Of a stretch of 26,467 nt of DNA, positions 1-10,224 are shown one piece after another. Numbering within the stretch: the stretch's first letter is position 1; every line of letters starts with the position of its first letter. Source of the DNA: Deinococcus sp. (GTDB lineage: Bacteria > Deinococcota > Deinococci > Deinococcales > Deinococcaceae); contig JAGLBK010000009.1 of NCBI GenBank assembly GCA_018260275.1, positions 1-26,467 of the forward strand, in the 5' to 3' direction. A program made the position numbers and the translations under genes. The notes below the pieces were generated by a model, which was given only the letters and a program-made list of their open reading frames with translations, searched no databases and was not told where the DNA came from.

Positions 1-1
1 C

Positions 2-1306
<1,305 letters not shown>

Positions 1307-1335
1307 ATAGCGCCTCTGTATTAACCAATCAGTTT

Positions 1336-1366
1336 AACCGGGTCGGCCACTGAGGTCGGCCCGGTT
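1336..1366. terminator. Bidirectional hairpin terminator between the helicase and nucleoside hydrolase genes
   Basis: A 13-bp stem (1336-1348 with 1354-1366, two G-T wobbles, 5-base loop) lies between two convergent stop codons (1306 plus strand, 1371 minus strand). The plus-strand 3' side continues TCTGTT, a weak U-tract. It probably ends both transcripts. Confidence 0.65.
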
Positions 1367-1370
1367 TCTG

Positions 1371-2306
1371 TTAGGGCAGCCGTCCCAGCCTTTCCAGCAG
1401 CAGAGCAAAGAAATCTGCGTCCTGCACGCCTATTGCCACTTTTGCATTCGCCGGGCGTGTAGTGCTGTACAGGTCGCAGACGGTTCGCCCGAAGTTCAGG
1501 CCTTCCTGGGTTTCGATGTCTACGGGCATGTTCCGCCAGTCCAGCAACTCGGGCCGAATAACGGCGGCGACCGCCAGCGGGTCGTGCAGCGCCCCACCGC
1601 TGAGGCCGTAGCGTTCGCGGTAGACCGACGCGTAAAACGTGAGGAGTTCGGCACTGACGGCCCCGGTGCGGTTGCCCAGTTCACGCAGGGCCGCGATCCG
1701 CTCCGGCGTGGCGATGCACTGCATGGTCACGTTCAGCCCGACCATACGTAGCCTGACTCCGCTTTCAAACACGATCCGGGCGGCGTGCGGGTCGGCCAGC
1801 GCATTGAACTCCGCCGCGGGCGTGCGGTTGCCATGACCGGTACTGCCGCCCATCCATACGACTTCCCTTATTTTCTCCGGCAGGTCGGGGGCCAGGCGGA
1901 AGGCCAGCGCGAGGTTCGTCAGCGGCCCGGTGGGAATCAGCGTGACCTCGCCAGGCCGTTCGCGCACCGTGCGAACAATAAAATCGACCGCGTGTTCCTG
2001 CTGCGGCCCTTGCCGTGGCTGTGGCAGGTGTTTGGCAGGCAGCCCCGTCTGGCCGTGAACACTCGCCGCGCTCAGGCCCTCTCGGATCAGTGGGCGGTCG
2101 GCTCCGGCGAAATAGGGGAGATTGGAGCCAGCCAGCGCCAGAACCGTTCCGGTATTCTGGACGGTCAATGGCAGGCCGACATTGCCGTGCACCGCCGTGA
2201 TGCCCAGAAGGTGCAATTCGGGCGAGGCGAGGGCCAGCCACCACGCCACCGCGTCGTCCAGGCCGGGGTCGCCGTCGAGGATAACTGGAATCGGTCGGAG
2301 AGTCAC
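1371..2306 (-). CDS. Nucleoside hydrolase (IunH/RihA family)
   Basis: This 311-residue protein has the length typical of inosine-uridine preferring nucleoside hydrolases. The calcium-binding signature DGDPGLDDA is at residues 11-19. The conserved EFNALADPHAA segment is at 166-176, with Glu166, Asn168 and Asp172. The catalytic-type His241-Asp242 pair sits in LHDPLAVA. The enzyme should hydrolyse the N-glycosidic bond of ribonucleosides to free base and ribose, in the cytoplasm, for salvage; the base preference cannot be read from sequence. The start is GTG. An in-frame stop lies only four codons upstream, so no longer start is possible. No Shine-Dalgarno is visible, but TAGACT lies 6 bases before the GTG. 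The gene is 21 bases downstream of the Cys-tail membrane protein gene, so read-through from it is also possible. Confidence 0.9.
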   Translation of the reverse strand: MTLRPIPVILDGDPGLDDAVAWWLALASPELHLLGITAVHGNVGLPLTVQNTGTVLALAGSNLPYFAGADRPLIREGLSAASVHGQTGLPAKHLPQPRQGPQQEHAVDFIVRTVRERPGEVTLIPTGPLTNLALAFRLAPDLPEKIREVVWMGGSTGHGNRTPAAEFNALADPHAARIVFESGVRLRMVGLNVTMQCIATPERIAALRELGNRTGAVSAELLTFYASVYRERYGLSGGALHDPLAVAAVIRPELLDWRNMPVDIETQEGLNFGRTVCDLYSTTRPANAKVAIGVQDADFFALLLERLGRLP

Positions 2307-2312
2307 GCGGTA

Positions 2313-2318
2313 AGTCTA
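2313..2318 (-). promoter_or_regulatory. Leaderless-type -10 hexamer of the nucleoside hydrolase gene
   Basis: TAGACT is separated from the GTG start by 6 bases, which places transcription start at or next to the start codon. No clear -35 was found. Confidence 0.5.
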
Positions 2319-2327
2319 AAGCACGTC

Positions 2328-3071
2328 TCAAGAGCTACAGCCGCCGCCACAGCCACTCCCACACGAACTGCCGCAGCTACTCCCGCAACTGCCGCTGTCC
2401 CCATCACACGAATCGCCCCCGGTAAACCCGCACAGTCCACCACCGCACGAGCCTCCGCCTCCACCAGCCGTCAGCTTGCTCTGCTGAAGCAGGCGGCTGA
2501 CGGCTACTGCTGAGATCAGACCGGTGATCACGCTCATAGACTGTGGCAAGAAGATGTGACTGAAGCCCCCCACGAGCAGGCCGATGAAAATGCCGACGAT
2601 GACCGAAACGACCCGTTTTGTTTGCGCTGCCCGTGGATTAGCGACGCGCCAGATGTTGCGCGGCGGCTCTTCTCCGAAGGCAGCGCGGTAATCGTCCAGG
2701 GTCTGGCGGTACTGCTCAGCAAATTTGTCGGCGTCTCCAGCCTCGCCCGTGCCCGGTTCGTGGTGCAGCGGCGCGGGCAGCAGCGGCACCAGCCGGTCCC
2801 AGTAGTCGCGTGAAAAAGTCAGGTGCAGGTGCCACGCCTCATCCACGATCTGTGACGGCGTGACCTCGTGCCCGGTGGTGGCGGCCAGATGAACAAAGCG
2901 CCGGTATTCCTCCAGCACCCGCCCGGTATACTCCGGCGTCCATTTCTGCTCGGTGGCCAGCTTATCGGCCAGACCTGCCGGAAAGGTGTAGTGCAAGACG
3001 GCGTTGGCGTCGTAGTGTGCAGGTGGTGCCGGGGTATGCAGTTCGTTGATGTAGTTCTGTAGGACGGTCAT
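2328..3071 (-). CDS. Glycine-rich-domain (DUF1399/GRDP-like) membrane protein with Cys/Gly-rich tail
   Basis: The start was placed at the ATG ending at 3071 because a perfect AGGAGG lies 5 bases upstream; the frame runs 24 codons further but without support. The protein has 247 residues. The N-terminal soluble part (1-145) carries VDEAWHLHL at 76-84, matching the V-D-E-x-W-H-x-H motif of DUF1399/GRDP and TIGR04222-type proteins. Two hydrophobic segments follow (about 153-175 and 178-195). The last 45 residues are almost only Gly, Ser, Asp and eight regularly spaced Cys (209-245). Similar Cys/Gly tails end many TIGR04222-like bacterial membrane proteins. No biochemical role is known to me. The WHxH motif and the Cys tail suggest metal or redox chemistry, but that is inference. 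It may be cotranscribed with the nucleoside hydrolase 21 bases downstream. Confidence 0.8.
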   Translation of the reverse strand: MTVLQNYINELHTPAPPAHYDANAVLHYTFPAGLADKLATEQKWTPEYTGRVLEEYRRFVHLAATTGHEVTPSQIVDEAWHLHLTFSRDYWDRLVPLLPAPLHHEPGTGEAGDADKFAEQYRQTLDDYRAAFGEEPPRNIWRVANPRAAQTKRVVSVIVGIFIGLLVGGFSHIFLPQSMSVITGLISAVAVSRLLQQSKLTAGGGGGSCGGGLCGFTGGDSCDGDSGSCGSSCGSSCGSGCGGGCSS

Positions 3072-3210
3072 CGTTGCCTCCTGAGCGTGGTCTGTTTTCC
3101 CGTCCTCAGCGTCGTGCGGGCGTGTCAGCTTCCGGTCAGGCAAAGACCAAGACCTGTTTGGCGGTTCTCATTTCTGCCAGCCGTCTCAGTCCCTTATCCT
3201 GAACAAGTTC

Positions 3211-3245
3211 AGAGGCGTAGCGGAACCTATCTTCCGCCACGCCTC
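3211..3245. terminator. Hairpin downstream of pckA
   Basis: AGAGGCGTAGCGGAA (3211-3225) pairs with 3231-3245 over 15 bp. The only imperfect position is A/C on the plus strand and G-T on the minus strand. It starts 16 bases past the pckA stop. It has no clear U-tract, so termination is likely but not certain; it could also be a mobile palindromic repeat. Confidence 0.5.
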
Positions 3246-3260
3246 TGCCGTACTTTTAGC

Positions 3261-4856
<1,596 letters not shown>

Positions 4857-4995
4857 CTTGTAGTCCTCCGGGAGTTACTTTTGAAAGGTTTGCTCCTCTA
4901 GCTTGCCTGTTGAAGCACTTCCAAATCAACCGGAACCCGGCGCCAGATCGTTACTACTCAGGAAACACCGCTACACTAAGTCCGAATTTCGCCCC

Positions 4996-5697
4996 TTAAC
5001 TCTCCAGCGCATAAGGAAACAGCAGGGTCGCCAGAATGACCGTACCCACATCAAAAGCCAGCAAGAAGCCCAGCCAGGTCGCCACATCCCCGGACCAGCC
5101 GCCTTGCAGCAGCAGCGTGGTGGCCCGCACCGAGGCGATGACCACCGGAACCAGAATCGGAAAGGCCAGCGCCGGAAGCAGCGCCTCACGCGCCCGCAGA
5201 TTGACCGTGATGCTTCCGTAAAACGTGGTGCCTGCCGCGAAGCCCAGTACCCCCAGCAGCGTGGTCAGCGTCAGCCACAGCCAGGGCACGCTGCGCCCGG
5301 CCCCCGCCGCCCCGAACAGAATCAGGCCTATTGGCAGCACCCCCGCTGCCACCAGCAGCAGCGGCCCCAGCACCCCCAGCAACTTGCCGAGGTAAATGGC
5401 CCCGTGTGGCCCCGGATACAGTGTGAGCTGTTCCAGCGCTCCCGCTTCGGATTCTTGCGCGAAGGCCCGCTGTGCCCCCACCGCCGCGGCCAGGGCTAGC
5501 GCTGTCCAGACCGCCCCCGCCGAGACGGCAGCCAGTTGCTCGGCCGAGCGTCCGTTGTTGCCGCCCAGCGCCAGCCCCAGCACCAGCAGCACCAACCCGG
5601 CGAAAAACGCGGTTGCCATCAGGGTGTCACGGGTGCGCCCGGCAACCAGCAGGTCTTTGAGAGCAATTTGAATGGCGTTGTGGAGGGCGGTAGTCAT
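4996..5697 (-). CDS. ccmB: Heme exporter permease CcmB
   Basis: This hydrophobic protein has 233 residues and about six membrane segments. QESEAGALEQL at 81-91 is the cytoplasmic F-x-E-x-E-G-x-L-E-x-L signature of CcmB, and the LLPALAFPILVPVVIA stretch at 173-188 is typical. CcmB pairs with the ATPase CcmA, encoded just upstream, in the CcmABCD complex that releases holo-CcmE during cytochrome c maturation. The start chosen is the ATG ending at 5697, which gives the usual family length and begins at the conserved amphipathic helix. The frame stays open another 43 codons to 5826, but those encode Pro/Arg-rich non-family sequence including a G10/C10 run. No Shine-Dalgarno is seen at the chosen ATG, and the 136-base gap to ccmA is long for this operon. 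Confidence 0.85.
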   Translation of the reverse strand: MTTALHNAIQIALKDLLVAGRTRDTLMATAFFAGLVLLVLGLALGGNNGRSAEQLAAVSAGAVWTALALAAAVGAQRAFAQESEAGALEQLTLYPGPHGAIYLGKLLGVLGPLLLVAAGVLPIGLILFGAAGAGRSVPWLWLTLTTLLGVLGFAAGTTFYGSITVNLRAREALLPALAFPILVPVVIASVRATTLLLQGGWSGDVATWLGFLLAFDVGTVILATLLFPYALES

Positions 5698-5833
5698 AAC
5701 CGGAAGGTCGAGATTGAGAAGTGAAAAGTGCAAAGCGATGGGCAGCGGTGCGAGGTGCGCGGTACGCGGGGGCTGGGGGGGGGGCAGAGCATCCGCCCTG
5801 GGTGTTCTCCACTCACTCCTAGGCACCTACGAC

Positions 5834-6520
5834 TCACAGTGCTTCCTCCAGCTTTCCCGCCGCCAGCCGCAATGTTCTGGGAGCCAGCCGCCGGGCCAGT
5901 TCGGGTTCATGGGCAGCGACCACCAGGGTGTTGCCGTGCCCGCGCACCTCGCCCAGCAGTTCCAGCACCAGTGCGCGGCCCGCGTCATCCAGGTTGGCAA
6001 AGGGTTCGTCCACCAGCGTCAGCGGACGCGACAGCAGCCAGGCGCGGCACAGGGCCAGCCGTTTGCGCATCCCCGCCGACAGGTGACGCACACGGCGCCC
6101 GGCGGCGGCTTCTAGTCCGACCCGTTTGAGGGCGGCTGTGATATTGGCTTGTTGCCCGTGCATCTTCAGAGCGAACGCCAGATTTTCTTCACAGGTCAGG
6201 TCGGGATACAGCCCCGCATCTACGGGCATCAGGTGAACGCAGTCCCGCACCGCCCGCGAGTCTTTCATATCGAAGCCCATAACCCGGCCCTCGCCGCGTG
6301 TCGGGCGCAGCGCCGAGGCCAGCAGCCGCAGCAGGGTGGTCTTGCCGACGCCGTTTTCGCCCAGCAGAGTGACCCCCTGCCCAGTAGGAATGTCCAGATC
6401 AACGCCCCGCAAGATGACTTCGCGGCCCAGGCGCAGCCAGACGCCTCGGAGTTGCAGGGCGTGCGGCTGGGTGCTTTCTTCACTTTCCACTTTCCACTGC
6501 CCACCTGCACTCCGAGTCAT
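5834..6520 (-). CDS. ccmA: Cytochrome c maturation ABC ATPase CcmA
   Basis: The protein has 228 residues from the ATG ending at 6520. Walker A GENGVGKTT is at 54-62, the signature LSAGM at 147-151, Walker B TLVDEP at 168-173 and the H-loop His at 204. It is the ATPase partner of CcmB. The start is ambiguous: an 18-bp tandem repeat places in-frame GTG or ATG codons at 6574, 6556, 6538 and 6520, and each of the last three follows an AGG-containing stretch. The ATG at 6538 (234 residues) is equally plausible, and translation is probably coupled to ccdA, whose stop lies in the same repeat. The first 20 residues (QWKVESEES) are low-complexity and lie outside the ABC fold. The signature motif is LSAG rather than LSGG. 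Confidence 0.88.
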   Translation of the reverse strand: MTRSAGGQWKVESEESTQPHALQLRGVWLRLGREVILRGVDLDIPTGQGVTLLGENGVGKTTLLRLLASALRPTRGEGRVMGFDMKDSRAVRDCVHLMPVDAGLYPDLTCEENLAFALKMHGQQANITAALKRVGLEAAAGRRVRHLSAGMRKRLALCRAWLLSRPLTLVDEPFANLDDAGRALVLELLGEVRGHGNTLVVAAHEPELARRLAPRTLRLAAGKLEEAL

Positions 6521-6574
6521 CCCTAAATCCTGGGCCATCCCAAAACCCTGAGCCACCCCTAAATCCTGAGCCAC
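6521..6574 (-). repeat. Three-copy 18-bp tandem repeat spanning the ccdA stop and ccmA start
   Basis: On the minus strand the units are 6574-6557, 6556-6539 and 6538-6521, followed by a partial fourth (ATGACTCGG). Unit 1 is GTGGCTCAGGATTTAGGG. The ccdA stop TAG is inside unit 1. In the ccmA frame each unit reads (V/M)AQ(D/G)(L/F)G and begins with a possible start codon, so the repeat multiplies the translation start region. Confidence 0.85.
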
Positions 6575-7239
6575 TGGGGCATCACCTGATAAAAAAAGCT
6601 TGCCAGACGCGTAAACTGCCCGGTCAGCATCATTACGCCGACCACCACCAGCACCGCGCCGCCCACCTTCTCGAAGATGCCCGAATATTTGTTCAGTCGG
6701 CGCAGATTTAGTCGGTCCCAGAGCAGGGCCGCCAGCAAAAACGGCACGGCGAGACCCACGGTGTACGCGGCCAGCAGACTGACCCCGCTGCCCAGGCTGG
6801 CGCTGCTGGCGGCCAGGCCCAGAATGCTGCCCAGCGCAGGCCCCAGGCACGGGCTCCAGCCGAACGCGAACGCCGCGCCCAGGGCAACCGGCCCGTAACC
6901 GCCTGCGTCAGCCAGTTGCCGGGTGTCGCGCATCAGAAAAGGCAGCCGAATAACTTCCAGCATCACCAGTCCAAAAAAGATGATCAGCGCGGCGGCGAGT
7001 TGCCCCAGCAGAAACTTGTGTGGGGCCAGCACCGCTCCCAGGGTACTGGCAGTCGCGCCCAGCGCCACGAACACCAGTCCGAACCCCAGGATAAAGCCTA
7101 GGGCGCGGCTCATCGGGGCTTTGGCTCCGCCGATCACGCCCAGGTAACTGGGCACCAGCGGCAGCACACAGGGACTGAGGAAAGACAGCAGACCCGCAAT
7201 AAACGCCACCGTCAGTGTCGGGGCAGCAGAAGCACTCAT
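6559..7239 (-). CDS. ccdA: CcdA-type thiol-disulfide transmembrane protein
   Basis: The protein has 226 residues with about six membrane segments. The two redox cysteines lie in mirrored motifs: SFLSPCVLPLVP (Cys24) and FAFGWSPCLGP (Cys131), the hallmark of the CcdA/DsbD membrane domain. It passes electrons from cytoplasmic thioredoxin to extracytoplasmic thioredoxin-like proteins that keep apocytochrome c CXXCH reduced. The gene follows a thioredoxin-fold gene by 53 bases and precedes ccmA, so a cytochrome c maturation operon is likely. There is no Shine-Dalgarno; TATGCT lies 8 bases before the ATG. The last residues are encoded by the 18-bp repeat, so the C-terminus may vary among relatives. 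Confidence 0.92.
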   Translation of the reverse strand: MSASAAPTLTVAFIAGLLSFLSPCVLPLVPSYLGVIGGAKAPMSRALGFILGFGLVFVALGATASTLGAVLAPHKFLLGQLAAALIIFFGLVMLEVIRLPFLMRDTRQLADAGGYGPVALGAAFAFGWSPCLGPALGSILGLAASSASLGSGVSLLAAYTVGLAVPFLLAALLWDRLNLRRLNKYSGIFEKVGGAVLVVVGVMMLTGQFTRLASFFYQVMPQWLRI

Positions 7240-7247
7240 CGCTGCCG

Positions 7248-7253
7248 AGCATA
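7248..7253 (-). promoter_or_regulatory. Leaderless-type -10 hexamer of ccdA
   Basis: TATGCT lies 8 bases upstream of the ccdA ATG. It may be an internal promoter of the cytochrome maturation operon. Confidence 0.4.
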
Positions 7254-7292
7254 ACGCCTGAGCGTAGGCAAGCTGTCCCGCCTCCCGGCTGG

Positions 7293-7676
7293 CTAGTCCA
7301 GGTGCCCGGTGAAATCGCCCTCCCAGGCATTCAGAATCCGGCCACCCTGCACCAGCAGCACCGTGGGGTACGCGCTGACCTTAAGTTGCCGGGCAAAGTG
7401 CGTGGCTTCCTTACCGCGCCACGGTGTCACGCCTTTCGGGGCTGCCGTGGGAATGTCCTCGGCGTTCACGGCCCGTACCGGCAGGCCTGCTTGCATCACA
7501 GCCTGCCACAGCCCGCCCAGATCGCCGCAGTCATGCGAGTACACCACCACCACTTCCCGGTCCTCATCTTGCCAGGGGTGCGCGGGCAGCGGCTCTCCCA
7601 GCCGAACCAGTCCACCGGCATCCGAGATACCCAGCAGCAGCAGCAGGGAAAGCAGGGGCGCACCTTTACGGGTCAT
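7293..7676 (-). CDS. Secreted thioredoxin-fold protein with only one active-site cysteine
   Basis: The protein has 127 residues from the ATG ending at 7676; the frame is open 10 codons further but those look non-coding. It has an N-terminal hydrophobic segment (LLSLLLLLGIS, 8-18), read as a signal peptide or anchor. The thioredoxin-fold strand VVVVYSHDCGDL ends in Cys50, where family members have C-x-x-C; here the fourth position is Leu53. The cis-Pro loop VSAYPTVLLVQGG is intact (Pro104). Position beside ccdA suggests an extracytoplasmic partner of CcdA in cytochrome c maturation, but loss of the second Cys argues against an ordinary ResA/CcmG oxidoreductase cycle. It may use one Cys or act as a heme or apocytochrome holder; that is inference. 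Confidence 0.72.
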   Translation of the reverse strand: MTRKGAPLLSLLLLLGISDAGGLVRLGEPLPAHPWQDEDREVVVVYSHDCGDLGGLWQAVMQAGLPVRAVNAEDIPTAAPKGVTPWRGKEATHFARQLKVSAYPTVLLVQGGRILNAWEGDFTGHLD

Positions 7677-7682
7677 GCCTGC

Positions 7683-7688
7683 ACTATG
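7683..7688 (-). promoter_or_regulatory. Possible leaderless-type -10 of the thioredoxin-fold gene
   Basis: CATAGT, preceded by TGG (extended -10 like), lies 6 bases before the ATG. It matches only A2 and T6 plus the spacing. Confidence 0.3.
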
Positions 7689-7702
7689 CCAGCCTAAACC
7701 AC

Positions 7703-7738
7703 GCAAAAAGATGACTGCCGCGTGAGACGGCGGCAGTC
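7703..7738 (-). terminator. Intrinsic terminator of the PBP gene
   Basis: GACTGCCGC (7713-7721) pairs perfectly with 7730-7738. Read on the minus strand, the stem is followed by ATCTTTTTG, a good U-tract, and it lies just past the PBP stop at 7755. Confidence 0.85.
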
Positions 7739-7754
7739 TGGTCGGGGGTCGCCT

Positions 7755-10190
7755 TTAGGGCTGCTGGGGTGGATGATCGCTGCTGGCCGGGTCAGCCGAG
7801 GGTGCGGCGGTTGGGGCGGGCGTTGCGGCCTGAGAACGAACCAGCTTGACCGCCGAGGGGTCGGCCTGTTCGTTTTTCAGCGGAGCCGGGTTCTGGTCGG
7901 GCGCGTAACCGGGCAGTTCCTCGATGCTCACGCGCCGCCGCACGATGTCGCTAGGCGGAGTGAATTCGGTGGCGATCTTGCCGGTCGTGCGGTCAAGGCT
8001 GACCACAACCGTATCCGGGTCGTTCGAGGTCGAGGCCTCAAAGGGGGTTTCGCGGTATTGCGGCTTCTGGGGCAGTTCGCTACTGATATCCTGGGTGCTG
8101 TTGTGCGCCAGGAAGCTGCGGTCTACCATCGCCACCGTCACGTTCGGCAGTGACGCTTCCCCGGCAGGCACGTAGTAAATCCCGGCAGGCTCGGCAAATT
8201 TGGTGGGGGCGATTCCGGCGTGGGCCACTTCCATCATCCGGCGCATGATCGGGCCGTTGACCCAGCCCGAGTAGTAGCGGCTCGACATTTCGCCGCCCTG
8301 CTGCTTGCCCACCCATACGGCCCCGGTATAGATCGGCGTGGTGGCGACCATCCAGAAGTCCTTGTTGCCGTTGGTAACGCCGTTAGTGGTGCCGGTTTTA
8401 CCACCGATCGGCCACTCACCGAACTTGGCACGGCTCGCTAGTCCCCCCTGGGTATCGTCGAGGTCGTTGACCACGCCGCGAATCATGTCCAGGCCCAGGT
8501 ACGCGACCTGCGGACTCCAGACACGGGTCGGCAACTTGGTCTCGTTGGCGGCGTCGTACAGCACCTGTCCACGGGCGTCGGTTACCCGCGTGATGTAACG
8601 GGGCGGGCGGTACAGCCCCCCGTTGGCAAAGGGCGCGTAGGCGGCGGCCAGCTTGACCGGAGTGGTCTCGACCGCGCCCAGCGCCGCCGCGTAGCTGGTG
8701 CCGTCATTGGGCGGAATATCAAGTAGCTTGAGCTTGGCAAAGAACTTTTCCAGTCCGACGAACTGCGCTACCCGGATCGCTACGAGGTTCAGCGACTTGT
8801 CGAGGCCCTCGCGGATCGTCATGTTGCGGTAGCTCATCTTGCCTTCGTAATCCTGCGGCTCGTAGTACTTTTGTGAACCCCTATCCCAGATGCGGATCGG
8901 GCCGTCGTACTCGCGCGTGAGCTGGGTCGCGCCGTTTTCCAGGGCAGTGGTGTACAGCAGCGGTTTGATGGTCGAACCAACCTGCCGCTGACCCTGCGCC
9001 GCATTGTTCCAGTCGGAGGGCGGATCGTTGCCGCGCAGCTTCTGCCCGACCATGCCCAGCACCTCGGCGGTGTACGGGTCGAGCATCACCGCTGCCATGG
9101 TGGTGCCCGGCGGCAGCGCCTGACCCTGGCTGGTCATGTAGCCGTAATAGGCCTCGCGGCTGGCCGTTTCCACAGCGTTTTGCACCTTGGGCGAAAGCGT
9201 GGTGTACACCCGCAGACCGCCCGAGCCGTACACCTTGTCGCGGCCAAAACGCTTGACCAGTTCCGACTCGACCTGTCCCATAAAGTGTGGGGCGCGGTTG
9301 GTCGTCACGGCCTTGAGTTCCTTGCCTTTCGGGTTGACCAGTTTGGCGCTTAGCACCTTGCCGTGCGCGCCGTAAGTGACCTGCCAGCCCGCCGGTTGCA
9401 GTTTTTCACGCCACGCGGCGTCGGCCTGCGCCTGGGTGATCCACTTGTCCTCAACCATGTGGTTAAGCACCGCTTTCATCATCGGACGCACTCTTTTGTA
9501 GTCGAAATAGCGCCTCGCACTCGGAATCAGCGTGGTCAGGTAGACACTCTGGGCCAGCGTCAGCCTCTTGGGTGTGGTCTTGAAGTAGGCCTGCGCCGCC
9601 GAATATACGCCGTACAGCTCGACCGGGCCGCCGTCGCCCCAGTAGATCGCGTTCAGGTAGTCTTGAAGAATCTCGTCTTTGGTAAAGCTGCGCTCGACCT
9701 GCATGCTCAGCATCCATTCCTTGAACTTTCGGTCGGGCGTGCGGGCCATCTTGTACTCGCCCAGCAGCAGGGTGTTCTTGACAAGCTGGTTGGTCAGCGT
9801 CGAGCCGCCCTGCACGTCCTCGCCCTTAGCGAGACGCTGAAACTGCCGGGCGATGCCGTTAGGATCGAGGCCGTAGTGCTCGAAAAAATGCCGGTCTTCG
9901 TTGCTGATCAGCGAACCAACCATAAACGGGCTGATCTCGTCAAGCGACACGATGGTGCGGCTGATGTTCATCTCCCCGATCTTGGGAATCAGGCTACCCA
10001 AAAAGGTGTTGTCGCGGGCAAAAACCTTGGTCTCCGCGCCCAGATTGCGCGACAGGGTGTCGAGCTGGCGGTAGTCGGGCAGTTCACGCGCCCACTTGGT
10101 CGTGTAGGTGGCGGCGATGCCCGCCCCGGCGATCAGCGCCGCGATGACCAGCGAACTGAGAAATTTAAGGAAACGCACGAACCAGGTCAC
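7755..10190 (-). CDS. Class A penicillin-binding protein (PBP1A-type transglycosylase/transpeptidase)
   Basis: The protein has 811 residues. A single N-terminal membrane anchor (about 10-30) is followed by a GT51 glycosyltransferase domain with EDRHFFEH at 98-105 (catalytic Glu98) and QGGSTLTNQLVKN at 127-139. The transpeptidase domain has STIK at 406-409 (Ser406 nucleophile), SLN at 466-468 and KTGT at 598-601, so both active sites look intact. It polymerises lipid II into glycan strands and cross-links them outside the membrane. The last 110 residues are a Pro/Ala/Ser-rich tail. The start is GTG, with GGGAG 7 bases upstream. The gene lies 34 bases after a response-regulator gene with no terminator between, so the two are probably cotranscribed. 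A strong terminator follows. Confidence 0.95.
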   Translation of the reverse strand: MTWFVRFLKFLSSLVIAALIAGAGIAATYTTKWARELPDYRQLDTLSRNLGAETKVFARDNTFLGSLIPKIGEMNISRTIVSLDEISPFMVGSLISNEDRHFFEHYGLDPNGIARQFQRLAKGEDVQGGSTLTNQLVKNTLLLGEYKMARTPDRKFKEWMLSMQVERSFTKDEILQDYLNAIYWGDGGPVELYGVYSAAQAYFKTTPKRLTLAQSVYLTTLIPSARRYFDYKRVRPMMKAVLNHMVEDKWITQAQADAAWREKLQPAGWQVTYGAHGKVLSAKLVNPKGKELKAVTTNRAPHFMGQVESELVKRFGRDKVYGSGGLRVYTTLSPKVQNAVETASREAYYGYMTSQGQALPPGTTMAAVMLDPYTAEVLGMVGQKLRGNDPPSDWNNAAQGQRQVGSTIKPLLYTTALENGATQLTREYDGPIRIWDRGSQKYYEPQDYEGKMSYRNMTIREGLDKSLNLVAIRVAQFVGLEKFFAKLKLLDIPPNDGTSYAAALGAVETTPVKLAAAYAPFANGGLYRPPRYITRVTDARGQVLYDAANETKLPTRVWSPQVAYLGLDMIRGVVNDLDDTQGGLASRAKFGEWPIGGKTGTTNGVTNGNKDFWMVATTPIYTGAVWVGKQQGGEMSSRYYSGWVNGPIMRRMMEVAHAGIAPTKFAEPAGIYYVPAGEASLPNVTVAMVDRSFLAHNSTQDISSELPQKPQYRETPFEASTSNDPDTVVVSLDRTTGKIATEFTPPSDIVRRRVSIEELPGYAPDQNPAPLKNEQADPSAVKLVRSQAATPAPTAAPSADPASSDHPPQQP

Positions 10191-10224
10191 TGCCGTGCTC
10201 CCTGGCCCCCGGAGACGGTAAGCC

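Noticed and set aside
5698..5826. N-terminal extension of CcmB to 5826
   Set aside because: The added 43 residues are Pro/Arg-rich, cross a G10 run and do not resemble the family; a 233-residue protein fits CcmB.
6575..6850. N-terminal extension of CcmA to 6850
   Set aside because: It would overlap most of the last third of ccdA in another frame and adds Gly/Arg-rich sequence outside the ABC fold.
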